Source: Comamonadaceae bacterium (GTDB lineage Bacteria > Pseudomonadota > Gammaproteobacteria > Burkholderiales > Burkholderiaceae_C). From it: 64,000 nucleotides of DNA. The translations under genes were made by a program, and so were the position numbers. Positions 44,718 to 56,540 of the stretch are shown here, piece after piece. Under the pieces are notes generated by a model that had not been told where the DNA came from, did no database searches, and was given only the letters and a program-made list of their open reading frames with translations. Every line of letters begins with the position of its first letter. Within the stretch, counting starts at the first letter, position 1. The stretch is taken from the NCBI GenBank assembly GCA_027484575.1, contig JAIXSQ010000001.1, positions 83,112 to 147,111 on the forward strand. Direction: 5' to 3'.

Positions 44718-47700
44718 GCGCCATGGACCGCGATCCCGTCCCCGGGCAGGCCGGCCAAACCGGCTTCAACCTCTCGCGCTGGGCGATCGACCACGCCCCG
44801 CTGACCCGCTATCTGCTGGTGGTGCTGATGCTGCTGGGGCTGGCGGCCTACTTCCAGCTGGGGCAGGACGAGGACCCGCCCTTCACCTTTCGGGCGATGG
44901 TGGTGCGCACCTACTGGCCCGGCGCCACGGCGCAGCAGGTGGCCGAGCAGGTGACCGACAAGCTCGAGCGCACGCTGCAGGAGGTGCCGTACGCCGACAA
45001 GATCCGCAGCTACTCCAAGCCGGGCGAGTCGCAGATCATCTTCCAGATCAAGGACGCCTCGCGTCCCGGCGAGGTGCCCAACGTCTGGTACTCGGTGCGC
45101 AAGAAGGTGGGCGACATGCGTGCCACCCTGCCGCAGGGCGTGGTGGGGCCGTTCTTCAACGACGAGTTCGGCGACGTCTACGGCGTGATCTACGCGCTGC
45201 AGGCCGATGCCGGCTTCGGGCCCGCCGAGCTCAAGCGCTTCGCCGACGACGCCCGCCAGCAGCTGCTGCGCGTGCCCGACGTGGCCAAGGTCGAGCTGTT
45301 CGGGGTGCAGGACGAGAAGCTGTACATCGAGATCTCGCAGAAGCGGCTGGCCCAGCTGGGCCTGGACTTCTCGCAGGTGCTGGCGCAGCTGGGCCAGCAG
45401 AACGCCGTCGAGGCGGCCGGCGCGGTGCAGACGCCGCTGGACGTGGTGCAGGTGCGGGTGGCCGGCCAGTTCGAGGCGGTCGGGCAGCTGGCGGCCATGC
45501 CGATCCGCGGCGCCGGCGGCGGCACGCTGCGCCTGGGCGACATCGCCACCATCCGGCGCGGCTACGTCGACCCGCCGCAGGTCAAGGTGCGCCACGGCGG
45601 CCAGGAAGCGGTGGCGCTGGGCGTGTCGATGGCCAAGGGCGGCGACATCATCGCGCTGGGCCAGTCGCTGCGCGGTGCCGTGCAGCGCATCGAGGACCAG
45701 CTGCCCGCCGGCGTGCGGCTGGTGCAGCTGCAGGACCAGCCCAAGGCCGTGTCCACGTCCGTCGGCGAGTTCGTGCGGGTGCTGGTCGAAGCGGTGGTGA
45801 TCGTGCTGGCGGTCAGCTTCCTGAGCCTGGGCCTGCACAAGCGCCACGAGCCCGGGCTGCCGCTGTGGCGGCGCTGGACCGTGGACATGCGTCCCGGGCT
45901 GGTGGTGGGCATCACCATCCCGCTGGTGCTGGCCGTCACCTTCCTGGCCATGCACTACTGGGGCATCGGCCTGCACAAGATCTCGCTGGGCTCGCTGATC
46001 ATCGCGCTGGGCCTGCTGGTCGACGACGCGATCATCGCGGTGGAGATGATGGTGCGCAAGATGGAGGAGGGCTACGACAAGGTCCGCGCCGCCACCTTCG
46101 CCTACGACGTGACCGCGATGCCGATGCTCACGGGCACGCTGATCACCGCCGCGGGGTTCCTGCCCATCGGCCTGGCCCGCTCGACCACCGGCGAGTACAC
46201 GTTCGCGATCTTCGCCGTGACGGTGATCGCGCTGGTGCTCAGCTGGTTCGTCTCGGTCTACTTCGTGCCGTACCTGGGCACGCTGCTGCTCAAGGCCAAG
46301 CCGGTGACCTCCGAGCACCAGGAGCACTTCGACACCCCGTTCTACCGCGGCTTCCGGCGCGCGGTCGACTGGTGCGTGCAGCACCGCTGGCTCACCATCG
46401 GCGCCACCGTGCTCACCTTCGCGCTAGGGATCGTGGGCATGGGCAAGGTGCAGCAGCAGTTCTTCCCCGACTCGAGCCGGCCCGAGATCCTGGTGGACAT
46501 CTGGTCGCCCGAGGGCACGGCGTTCGCTGCCAACGAGGACGTCGCCCGCCGGCTGGAGCAGCGGCTGCTGCGCGAGCCGGGCGTGACCGCGGTGAGCACC
46601 TGGGTGGGCTCGGGCGTGCCGCGCTTCTACCTGCCGCTGGACCAGGTGTTCCCGCAGACCAACGTCTCGCAGCTGATCATCCAGCCGGCCGACCTGAAGC
46701 TGCGCGAGTCGCTGCGGGTGAAGCTGCCCGCGCTGCTGGCCGAGGAGTTCCCCGAGGTGCGCGGCCGGGTCAAGCTGCTGCCCAACGGGCCGCCGGTGCC
46801 CTACCCGGTGCAGTTCCGCGTGGTCGGCACCGACCCGGCGCAGCTGCGCGCGCGGGCCGACGAGGTCAAGGCCGCCCTGCGCGAGAACCCGAACATGCGC
46901 GGGGTCAACGACAACTGGAACGAGGCGGTCAAGGTGCTGCGGCTGGAGATCGACCAGGCCAAGGCGCGGGCCCTGGGCGTGAGCAGCCAGTCGATCGCGC
47001 AGGCCTCGCGCACGCTGCTGGCCGGCAACGTGGTGGGCCAGTACCGCGAGGGCGACAAGCTGATCGACATCGTGCTGCGCCAGCCGCTGGACGAGCGCAA
47101 CACCATCACCGACATCGGCAACGGCTACCTGCCCACCGCCTCGGGCCGGGCGATCCCGCTGACGCAGGTGGCCACGCCGATCTTCAGCTGGGAGCCCGGG
47201 GTGCTGTGGCGCGAGAACCGGGATTACGCGATCACCGTGCAGGGCGACATCGTCGAGGGCCTGCAGGGCGCGACGGTGACCCAGCAGCTGCTGCCCGCGC
47301 TGCGCAAGCTCGAGGCCGGCTGGCCCGCGGGCTACCGCATCGAGGTGGCCGGCGCCGTGGAGGAGAGCTCCAAGGGCTCGGCCTCGATCGCGGCGGGCGT
47401 GCCGATCATGCTGTTCCTGACCTTCACGCTGCTGATGCTGCAGCTGCGCAGCTTCAGCCGCTCGCTGCTGGTGTTCCTCACCGGGCCGCTGGGCATCGCG
47501 GGGGTGGCCGGGGCGCTGCTGGTGCTGAACCGGCCGTTCGGCTTCGTGGCGCTGCTGGGGGTGATCGCGCTCATGGGCATGATCCAGCGCAACTCGGTGA
47601 TCCTGATCGACCAGATCGAGCAGGACCGCGCCCGGGGCGTTCCGGCCTGGGAGGCGATCGTCGAGTCGGCGGTGCGCCGCCTGCGGCCGATCGTGCTCAC

Positions 47701-47878
47701 CGCGGCGGCGGCGGTGCTGGCCATGATCCCGCTGTCGCGCTCGGTCTTCTGGGGGCCGATGGCGGTGGCGATCATGGGCGGGCTGATCGTGGCCACGGTG
47801 CTGACCCTGCTGGCGCTGCCGGCGATGTACGCGGCGTGGTTCCGGGTGCGGCGCGAACCCGCCGCCGCGCCGGCCTGA
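44714..47878 (+). CDS. RND-family efflux transporter permease
   Basis: A 1054-residue inner-membrane proton-driven pump of the HAE1/AcrB superfamily: first TM helix LTRYLLVVLMLLGLAAYF, large periplasmic loop, TM4 proton-relay aspartates in LGLLVDDAIIAVEMM, second half starting HRWLTIGATVLTFALGIVGM, and C-terminal TM group (LMGMIQRNSVILIDQIEQ). Start taken as GTG 44714, overlapping the adaptor stop (GTGA); ATG 44723 is a close alternative. It forms a tripartite pump with the preceding adaptor. The substrate is not evident, but the TetR-type operator suggests induction by a toxic small molecule. Confidence 0.94.
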   Translation: MSAMDRDPVPGQAGQTGFNLSRWAIDHAPLTRYLLVVLMLLGLAAYFQLGQDEDPPFTFRAMVVRTYWPGATAQQVAEQVTDKLERTLQEVPYADKIRSYSKPGESQIIFQIKDASRPGEVPNVWYSVRKKVGDMRATLPQGVVGPFFNDEFGDVYGVIYALQADAGFGPAELKRFADDARQQLLRVPDVAKVELFGVQDEKLYIEISQKRLAQLGLDFSQVLAQLGQQNAVEAAGAVQTPLDVVQVRVAGQFEAVGQLAAMPIRGAGGGTLRLGDIATIRRGYVDPPQVKVRHGGQEAVALGVSMAKGGDIIALGQSLRGAVQRIEDQLPAGVRLVQLQDQPKAVSTSVGEFVRVLVEAVVIVLAVSFLSLGLHKRHEPGLPLWRRWTVDMRPGLVVGITIPLVLAVTFLAMHYWGIGLHKISLGSLIIALGLLVDDAIIAVEMMVRKMEEGYDKVRAATFAYDVTAMPMLTGTLITAAGFLPIGLARSTTGEYTFAIFAVTVIALVLSWFVSVYFVPYLGTLLLKAKPVTSEHQEHFDTPFYRGFRRAVDWCVQHRWLTIGATVLTFALGIVGMGKVQQQFFPDSSRPEILVDIWSPEGTAFAANEDVARRLEQRLLREPGVTAVSTWVGSGVPRFYLPLDQVFPQTNVSQLIIQPADLKLRESLRVKLPALLAEEFPEVRGRVKLLPNGPPVPYPVQFRVVGTDPAQLRARADEVKAALRENPNMRGVNDNWNEAVKVLRLEIDQAKARALGVSSQSIAQASRTLLAGNVVGQYREGDKLIDIVLRQPLDERNTITDIGNGYLPTASGRAIPLTQVATPIFSWEPGVLWRENRDYAITVQGDIVEGLQGATVTQQLLPALRKLEAGWPAGYRIEVAGAVEESSKGSASIAAGVPIMLFLTFTLLMLQLRSFSRSLLVFLTGPLGIAGVAGALLVLNRPFGFVALLGVIALMGMIQRNSVILIDQIEQDRARGVPAWEAIVESAVRRLRPIVLTAAAAVLAMIPLSRSVFWGPMAVAIMGGLIVATVLTLLALPAMYAAWFRVRREPAAAPA

Positions 47879-47937
47879 CCCGGCGGCGCGGAGGCGCCCG
47901 GCGCAGCGATTAAAATCCCGCGTCTGACCGAATCCCC

Positions 47938-47983
47938 GGGCGGGCGGCTGGCGGCACACGCCGGAGCCGCCCGCCCTGCTTTT
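47938..47983 (+). terminator. Large hairpin with T-run between the efflux gene and tRNA-Leu
   Basis: GGGCGGGCGGCT (47938-47949) pairs with AGCCGCCCGCCC (47965-47976), then TGCTTTT. It would end the efflux operon, but TAAAAT at 47910-47915 is a good -10 lying before it, so the hairpin may also be in the tRNA-Leu primary transcript. Confidence 0.6.
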
Positions 47984-47988
47984 GGACC

Positions 47989-48075
47989 GCGCGGGTGGCG
48001 AAATTGGTAGACGCACCAGGTTTAGGTCCTGACGCCTTCACGGGCGTGTCGGTTCGAGTCCGACCCCGCGCACCA
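47989..48075 (+). tRNA. tRNA-Leu (anticodon UAG)
   Basis: An 87-base class II tRNA with acceptor GCGCGGG/CCCGCGC, discriminator A and encoded CCA; anticodon loop TTTAGGT gives UAG; long variable arm; T-loop GGTTCGAGTCC. It ends 25 bases before the tig start with no terminator between, so tRNA and tig mRNA are probably one transcript cut by tRNA-processing RNases. Confidence 0.96.
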
Positions 48076-48100
48076 CACTTTGATCCAGAGAGAACACACC

Positions 48101-49411
48101 ATGGCCGTGACCGTTGAAACCCTCGAGAAGCTCGAACGCAAGATCACGCTGACGCTGCCCGTCAACGTGATCCAGTCCGAGGTCGACTCCCGCCTCAAGC
48201 GCCTGGCGCGCACCGTCAAGATGGACGGCTTCCGCCCGGGCAAGGTGCCGGTCAACGTCGTGGCCCAGCGCTATGGCTACTCGGTGCACTACGAGGTGAT
48301 GAACGACAAGGTGGGCGAGGCCTTCGCCCAGGCCGCCAACGAGGCCAAGCTGCGCGTGGCCGGCCAGCCCCGCATCACCGAGAAGGAAGGCGCGCCCGAG
48401 GGCCAGCTGGCGTTCGACGCGATCTTCGAGGTCTACCCCGAGGTGGTGATCGGCGACCTGGCCACGGCCGAGGTCGAGAAGCTGTCGGCCGACGTCGGCG
48501 ACGCCGCGATCGACAAGACCCTGGAGATCCTGCGCAAGCAGCGCCGCACCTTCGGCCAGCGTGCCCAGGCCGACGCGGCCCAGGACGGCGACCGCGTGAC
48601 CGTGGACTTCGAGGGCAAGATCGACGGCGAGCCCTTCCAGGGCGGCAAGGCCGAGGACTTCCAGTTCCTGGTCGGCGAAGGCCAGATGCTCAAGGAGTTC
48701 GAGGACGCCGTGCGCGGCATGAAGGCCGGCGAGAGCAAGACCTTCCCGCTGGCCTTCCCGGCCGACTACCACGGCAAGGACGTGGCCGGCAAGACCGCCG
48801 ACTTCCTGGTGACGGTCAAGAAGATCGAGGCCGCCAAGCTGCCCGAGGTGAACGAGGAACTGGCCAAGTCGCTGGGCATCGCCGAAGGCACGGTCGAGGC
48901 GCTGCGCGCCGACATCAAGAAGAACCTGGAGCGCGAGGTCAAGTTCCGCCTGCAGGCGCGCAACAAGCAGGCCGTGATGGACGCCCTGGTGGCCAAGGCC
49001 GAGCTGGACCTGCCCAAGAGCATCGTCGCCGCCGAGATGGACCGCATGGTCGAGGGCGCCCGCGCCGACCTGAAGCAGCGCGGCGTCAAGGATGCCGACA
49101 AGGCGCCGATCCCCGAGGACCTGTTCCGCCCGCAGGCCGAGCGCCGCGTGCGCCTGGGCCTGGTCGTCGCCGAGCTGGTGCGCGCCAACGGCCTGGAAGC
49201 CAAGCCCGAGCAGCTGCGCGCCCACGTCGAGGAACTGGCCGCCAGCTACGAGAAGCCCGAGGACGTGATCCGCTGGTACTACGGCGACAACCGCCGCCTG
49301 GCCGAGGTCGAGGCGGTGGTGATCGAGAACAACGTCACCGAATTCGTGCTGGCCAAGGCGCAGGTCAAGGCCAAGGAAGTCGGCTTCGACGAGCTGATGG
49401 CCCAGCAGTAA
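48101..49411 (+). CDS. tig: Trigger factor
   Basis: A 436-residue ribosome-bound chaperone and prolyl isomerase. Ribosome-binding signature GFRPGKVPVNVVAQRYG (about residues 44-60), FKBP-type domain (DGDRVTVDFEGKIDGEPFQGG, KEFEDAVRGMKAGE), and the helical substrate-cradle C-terminus. It heads the conserved tig-clpP-clpX-lon cluster. A strong hairpin follows the stop. Length is normal. Confidence 0.97.
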   Translation: MAVTVETLEKLERKITLTLPVNVIQSEVDSRLKRLARTVKMDGFRPGKVPVNVVAQRYGYSVHYEVMNDKVGEAFAQAANEAKLRVAGQPRITEKEGAPEGQLAFDAIFEVYPEVVIGDLATAEVEKLSADVGDAAIDKTLEILRKQRRTFGQRAQADAAQDGDRVTVDFEGKIDGEPFQGGKAEDFQFLVGEGQMLKEFEDAVRGMKAGESKTFPLAFPADYHGKDVAGKTADFLVTVKKIEAAKLPEVNEELAKSLGIAEGTVEALRADIKKNLEREVKFRLQARNKQAVMDALVAKAELDLPKSIVAAEMDRMVEGARADLKQRGVKDADKAPIPEDLFRPQAERRVRLGLVVAELVRANGLEAKPEQLRAHVEELAASYEKPEDVIRWYYGDNRRLAEVEAVVIENNVTEFVLAKAQVKAKEVGFDELMAQQ

Positions 49412-49435
49412 GCGGCTCCCGGTAACCGGCCCGGC

Positions 49436-49485
49436 GGGGCCCGTGCGGGACTTGCAGTCCCGGGCACGGGCCCCATCTCGTTTTT
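49436..49485 (+). terminator. Terminator between tig and clpP
   Basis: GGGGCCCGTGC (49436-49446) and GCACGGGCCCC (49464-49474) form an 11-bp stem with an inner GGGAC/GTCCC stem; TTTTT follows after six bases. It should end or attenuate the tig transcript before clpP. Confidence 0.7.
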
Positions 49486-49525
49486 GGCTACAGTTGACGC
49501 CGATCCCGACACTCCCAGAGAACCC

Positions 49526-50134
49526 ATGAGCGCACTCGACACCCAGGCCCTCGGCTTGATCCCGATGGTCATTGAACAGTCCGGCCGCGGCGAGCGGTCG
49601 TACGACATCTACTCGCGGCTGCTGCGCGAGCGGGTGGTGTTCCTGGTCGGGCCGGTCAACGACCAGACGGCCAACCTGGTCGTCGCCCAGCTGCTGTTCC
49701 TGGAGAGCGAGAACCCCGACAAGGACATCTCGCTGTACATCAACTCCCCGGGCGGCAGCGTGAGCGCCGGCATGGCGATTTACGACACCATGAACTTCAT
49801 CAAGCCGAACGTGTCGACGCTGTGCATCGGCATGGCGGCCAGCATGGGCGCGTTCCTGCTGTCGGCCGGCGAGAAGGGCAAGCGCTTCTCGCTGCCCAAC
49901 TCCAAGATCATGATCCACCAGCCGCTGGGCGGCATGCAGGGCCAGGCGACGGACATCGAGATCCACGCCAACGAGATCCTCAAGACCCGCGCCAAGCTCA
50001 ACGAGATCCTGGCCGAGCGCACCGGCCAGCCGATCGAGCGCATCGAGCGCGACACCGAGCGCGACTACTTCCTGTCGGCGCCCGAGGCCAAGGATTACGG
50101 CCTGGTCGACCAGGTCATCGCCCAGCGTCCCTGA
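49526..50134 (+). CDS. clpP: ATP-dependent Clp protease proteolytic subunit
   Basis: A 202-residue serine peptidase. Catalytic triad: Ser106 in [10 protein letters not shown], His131 in IMIHQPLGG, Asp180 in the [13 protein letters not shown] region. It forms a double heptameric ring and degrades proteins delivered by ClpX or ClpA. The ATG at 49526 gives [15 protein letters not shown], the family N-terminus with its short propeptide; an in-frame TTG at 49484 is inside the terminator T-run and was rejected. Confidence 0.97.
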   Translation: MSALDTQALGLIPMVIEQSGRGERSYDIYSRLLRERVVFLVGPVNDQTANLVVAQLLFLESENPDKDISLYINSPGGSVSAGMAIYDTMNFIKPNVSTLCIGMAASMGAFLLSAGEKGKRFSLPNSKIMIHQPLGGMQGQATDIEIHANEILKTRAKLNEILAERTGQPIERIERDTERDYFLSAPEAKDYGLVDQVIAQRP

Positions 50135-50188
50135 AGCGGGTGGAACCCCTCGCGCGCGGCCTGGTCCAACCAGCGACCGCACCCGTGC

Positions 50189-50220
50189 CAGGCGCAGCCC
50201 GGACCTCCGGGCGGCGCCTG
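50189..50220 (+). terminator. Hairpin between clpP and clpX
   Basis: CAGGCGC (50189-50195) with GCGCCTG (50214-50220) encloses GCCCGGA (50197-50203) with TCCGGGC (50206-50212); a weak T-rich stretch (TCGTCGTTT) follows. Likely partial terminator. TATCAT at 50233-50238 could be the -10 of a separate clpX promoter. Confidence 0.5.
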
Positions 50221-50266
50221 TCGTCGTTTGGTTATCATTGAATTTCCAGTCCCAGGAAGCGCCCCA

Positions 50267-51532
<1,266 letters not shown>

Positions 51533-51543
51533 GGGTCGTGCAT

Positions 51544-51566
51544 CGCCGGTGATCCGGCGGTTTTTT
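51544..51566 (+). terminator. Rho-independent terminator after clpX
   Basis: CGCCGG (51544-51549) pairs with CCGGCG (51554-51559), loop TGAT, followed by a six-T run at 51561-51566. Confidence 0.8.
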
Positions 51567-51600
51567 CGCCCTCATCGCGCCCTCGGCGCGGGCCGATCGG

Positions 51601-51626
51601 TTGAAAATGTCCCGATCCGGCCCAAC
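51601..51626 (+). promoter_or_regulatory. Possible sigma32 heat-shock promoter of lon
   Basis: TTGAAA (51601-51606) and CCCAAC (51621-51626) are 14 bases apart, resembling the sigma32 elements CTTGAAA and CCCCAT. lon is a heat-shock gene in many proteobacteria, which makes the match more credible. Confidence 0.4.
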
Positions 51627-51651
51627 TGGGCCGGACACCACAAGGAAATCC

Positions 51652-54069
<2,418 letters not shown>

Positions 54070-54074
54070 GAACG

Positions 54075-54107
54075 CACGTGTTCTCCAGCGGAGAACACGT
54101 GTTTTTT
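54075..54107 (+). terminator. Strong rho-independent terminator after lon
   Basis: CACGTGTTCTCC (54075-54086) and GGAGAACACGTG (54090-54101) are a perfect 12-bp stem with a three-base loop, followed by six T. Confidence 0.9.
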
Positions 54108-54129
54108 CATGGCATAATGGCGGTCTTCC

Positions 54130-54205
54130 GCGGGAGTAGCTCAGTTGGTAGAGCGCAACCTTGCCAAGGTTGAGGTCGCGAGTTCGAGCCTCGTCTCCCG
54201 CTCCA
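54130..54205 (+). tRNA. tRNA-Gly (anticodon GCC)
   Basis: A 76-base tRNA; acceptor GCGGGAG/CTCCCGC, discriminator T, encoded CCA; anticodon loop TTGCCAA gives GCC; T-loop AGTTCGAGCC. CATAAT at 54112-54117 is the likely -10. Confidence 0.97.
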
Positions 54206-54219
54206 GACAGTGAAGAAAC

Positions 54220-54244
54220 AGGGAAGCTCTTGCTTCCCTTTTTC
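54220..54244 (+). terminator. Terminator between tRNA-Gly and tRNA-Cys
   Basis: AGGGAAGC (54220-54227) with GCTTCCCT (54232-54239), loop TCTT, followed by TTTTC. Confidence 0.75.
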
Positions 54245-54255
54245 TTGATGGTCGT

Positions 54256-54329
54256 GGCGCGTTAGCAAAGCGGTTATGCAGCGGATTGCAAATCCGTTTA
54301 GATCGGTTCGACTCCGGTACGCGCCTCCA
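54256..54329 (+). tRNA. tRNA-Cys (anticodon GCA)
   Basis: A 74-base tRNA; acceptor GGCGCGT/ACGCGCC, discriminator T and encoded CCA; anticodon loop TTGCAAA gives GCA; T-loop GGTTCGACTCC. It starts 12 bases after the preceding terminator, so it either depends on read-through or has a promoter overlapping that hairpin. Confidence 0.96.
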
Positions 54330-54335
54330 CTCCCC

Positions 54336-54366
54336 GACAGCCCCGCCCCTGCGGGGCTGTCCCGTT
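54336..54366 (+). terminator. Terminator after tRNA-Cys
   Basis: GACAGCCCCGC (54336-54346) with GCGGGGCTGTC (54351-54361), loop CCCT; then CCGTTT. The T-run is short. Confidence 0.6.
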
Positions 54367-54412
54367 TCCGGCACCGCGACCGCCGCGCTTTCTGGCGTAC
54401 AGTGGCCGGCCC

Positions 54413-54501
54413 GCCTCGATGGTGAAATCGGTAGACACAGCGGACTTAAAATCCGCCGCCCTTCGCCGGGCGTGCCGGTTCGATTCCGGCTCGAGGCACC
54501 A
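54413..54501 (+). tRNA. tRNA-Leu (anticodon UAA)
   Basis: An 89-base class II tRNA; acceptor GCCTCGA/TCGAGGC, discriminator A and encoded CCA; anticodon loop CTTAAAA gives UAA; long variable arm; T-loop GGTTCGATTCC. UUA codons are rare in such GC-rich genomes, but this tRNA also reads UUG. Confidence 0.96.
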
Positions 54502-54522
54502 GCCCACCCGCAGGGCCGTGGC

Positions 54523-55806
54523 TCAGAAGGCGAGGAACGGCCCCGGCCCGGCCGGCGTCTGGCCCCCTTCCACCGCGACATGCACCGCCCGGCCGAAGAA
54601 GAACGGCAGCCCCCAGTTGAACATGCCGCTGGGCGAGTGGCCCGTGGTGCCCGCCAGGTGCGCGGCGACCGCATCGCCCCGCAACCACCACATGGCATCG
54701 GCCCAGAAGTCCACGTCCCGCACGACGCCCCGCGGTGAGCTGAGCGTCGCCCTCAGGCCCGCCGTCAGCGGCGGGCAGTAGAAGCCGACGCCGCTGCACG
54801 GCGTCAACTCGTCGTCCGGGAAGTACAGCGCGTTCGAGCCGCTGTCCATGAACGAGGGAAGGCGCCGCCCCTTGTACGTCGTGGTGAACAGGCCCCGGGC
54901 GTTCACGTCCAGCACCCGGGCCGCGCCCAGCTGGTTGTTCGCACCGGTGCCGATCCCCAGCACGAGCGCGCCCGCGGTGACGGGCGTGCCGGCGGCGGGG
55001 ACCTGCGGCAGCACCAGCACGACGCCGTTGTTGTGGCGGCCGAGCGCGGCCACGGGGTGCGCCACCTGCGACGCCGGGTCGAGCCGCGTGGCGGTGCAGC
55101 CGCCAGGAGCGCAGGCGAAATAGATCTGGGGCTGTGGACCGAGCGCGCAGGCCACGCCGCAGTCCAGGCGGCCCAGCCCCACACCCAGGATGGCCTGGGC
55201 GTCGACCAGGCCCGTGATGTCCGGCCCGACCCGCGTGCAGCTGCCGGGTGCGTCGGCATAGGGGCCCGAGCGGTCGCCCAGCACGTGCACGGCCAGCCCC
55301 CGGGCCACCTCGTCGGCCAGGCGCAGGTCCAGCCGCCGCACGCTGCCCCAGGCATGGCCGCTGGCGAACTGCATGCACTCGCCCACCGGCGCTCCGGCGG
55401 CATCCGCGACCGGGGGCAGTCCCTCCAGCCACGCGGGCGGCAACGCCGATGCCATCACCCGCAGGCCGACGGATCCGGTGTCGACCAGCACGTGGTCCAG
55501 CGTGGTGCACTCGGCCGTGCCGGGCCGGCACAGCGTCACTCGCACGAACGGCGAGTTGAAGGCGCGGCCCGCGGGGCCGCGATCCAGCTGCATCCGCAGC
55601 ACGTTGGGCGCAGCGGCCGGGATCGGCGTGGAGGGCAGCACGGGCAGGCTGGCCGGCGTGCCCGCGGAGGCCACCGTGAGTTCCGGGGTTGCCGCCGTGG
55701 GACTCCCACCGCCGCCACCGCCGCAGGCCCCCAGCAGCGCGCCCGCGGCGAGCACGGCCAGGCCAGCCCCGGCGCGGCGCAGCGCCGCCCAGTGACGCGT
55801 CTTCAT
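54523..55806 (-). CDS. DUF3443 lipoprotein with pepsin-like fold hallmarks
   Basis: A 427-residue exported lipoprotein: signal AVLAAGALLGAC, then a Gly run. Residue pattern fits a bilobal aspartic protease: DTGS at 109-112 (VLVDTGSVGLRV), AILGVGLG at 205-212 (like the pepsin ILGLG strand), DSGS at 321-324 (FMDSGSNALYF), and GLPFFFGRAVHVAVE near the end (like the pepsin GDxFxRxYYxVFD segment). It has many cysteines. It is coupled to the preceding DUF2844 gene (ATGA). Recognised as DUF3443 by overall pattern and this gene pairing; protease activity is a hypothesis. Confidence 0.85.
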   Translation of the reverse strand: MKTRHWAALRRAGAGLAVLAAGALLGACGGGGGGSPTAATPELTVASAGTPASLPVLPSTPIPAAAPNVLRMQLDRGPAGRAFNSPFVRVTLCRPGTAECTTLDHVLVDTGSVGLRVMASALPPAWLEGLPPVADAAGAPVGECMQFASGHAWGSVRRLDLRLADEVARGLAVHVLGDRSGPYADAPGSCTRVGPDITGLVDAQAILGVGLGRLDCGVACALGPQPQIYFACAPGGCTATRLDPASQVAHPVAALGRHNNGVVLVLPQVPAAGTPVTAGALVLGIGTGANNQLGAARVLDVNARGLFTTTYKGRRLPSFMDSGSNALYFPDDELTPCSGVGFYCPPLTAGLRATLSSPRGVVRDVDFWADAMWWLRGDAVAAHLAGTTGHSPSGMFNWGLPFFFGRAVHVAVEGGQTPAGPGPFLAF

Positions 55807-56246
55807 GGCAGTGCCCTAGGGTCCAGGCCGGCGGGAAGCAGCGCCGGCAGCCAGGCCCGTCCGCTGAAGGCGCCCAGGCGTCCGCTCGACTCGACGATGG
55901 CCGTGCCGTCGCCCACCAGCACGTGGGCAGCGGGACCGGCACCGGCGGGTGCCTGGCGCTCCAGCAGGCCGAAATGCGGACCCAGCAGGCGGCGCAGGTC
56001 GGGCAGGAACGGCCCGTCCCAGCCCACGGCGAAGATGCTGCCGTCGGGCGCGCGCCAGGCCTGCACGCGCGTGCCGCTGGCCAGTTCGTAGCTCAGCGCG
56101 GTGTAGGGCGCCCCCGCCGGGCTGCTGCGCGCCGCCTGCGACTGGCGCACGGCGTCGACCTCGATCTGCCGCTCGCCCAGGCCGGCCCAGGCCGACGTGG
56201 CCACGGCGCACAAGCCGCAGAGCACGGTTGCCAAGCTGCGTGGCAT
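55803..56246 (-). CDS. DUF2844 exported protein
   Basis: A 147-residue protein with signal peptide (RSLATVLCGLCAVATSAWAGLG) and a small beta-rich domain: YTALSYELASGTRVQAW, GSIFAVGWDGPFLPDLRRLLG, HVLVGDGTAIVESSGRLG. GGGAGAGG precedes the ATG. The family has no known function; it is usually next to DUF3443, as here, and the two genes overlap by four bases. Both products are exported and may form a partnership. Confidence 0.85.
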   Translation of the reverse strand: MPRSLATVLCGLCAVATSAWAGLGERQIEVDAVRQSQAARSSPAGAPYTALSYELASGTRVQAWRAPDGSIFAVGWDGPFLPDLRRLLGPHFGLLERQAPAGAGPAAHVLVGDGTAIVESSGRLGAFSGRAWLPALLPAGLDPRALP

Positions 56247-56540
56247 CGGTTCCTCTCCCTTGCTGCGGCATCAGGGCCGCCGGGCCATTCTTCGCGGCCG
56301 AGCCATGACCGGATGTTGCAAGGTCGAATCAGTTGGCGACGGCGATGACGGGCGGTAACGATCTCGACAATGCCGTGCGGGCGCCGCCGCACGGCCGGGC
56401 CGGGTCGGCGGGCATGCGACAATCGCCCCCCGGCATCGACGTGCGACCGGGGGGCGCTGCCCCTTCGGTGCAAGCGCCGCTTCCCGGCAAGTCCCCGTTC
56501 CGCTTGACTGCGGATTCCTGTGCGTCGAGGCGCGAACCCC
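56247..56540. other. Divergent intergenic region, no gene seen
   Basis: About 290 bases between the DUF2844 gene and the conserved protein at 56541. It has a GCCGTGCGG/CCGCACGGC hairpin near 56370-56395 and a low-GC patch at 56310-56335 that may carry promoters. No RNA gene is recognised. Confidence 0.5.

Noticed and set aside
43598..46384. 928-residue minus-strand frame across the RND adaptor and pump genes
   Set aside because: His/Arg/Gln/Gly-rich shadow of two clear genes on the other strand; no domain recognised.
49484..49525. Upstream TTG start for clpP
   Set aside because: It lies in the T-run of the tig terminator and adds residues not found in ClpP; the ATG at 49526 gives the normal N-terminus.
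54141..54698. Open frames across the tRNA-Gly, tRNA-Cys and tRNA-Leu genes
   Set aside because: They are translations of tRNA genes (for example RVPESNRSKRICNPLHNRF) and terminators, a common annotation artefact.
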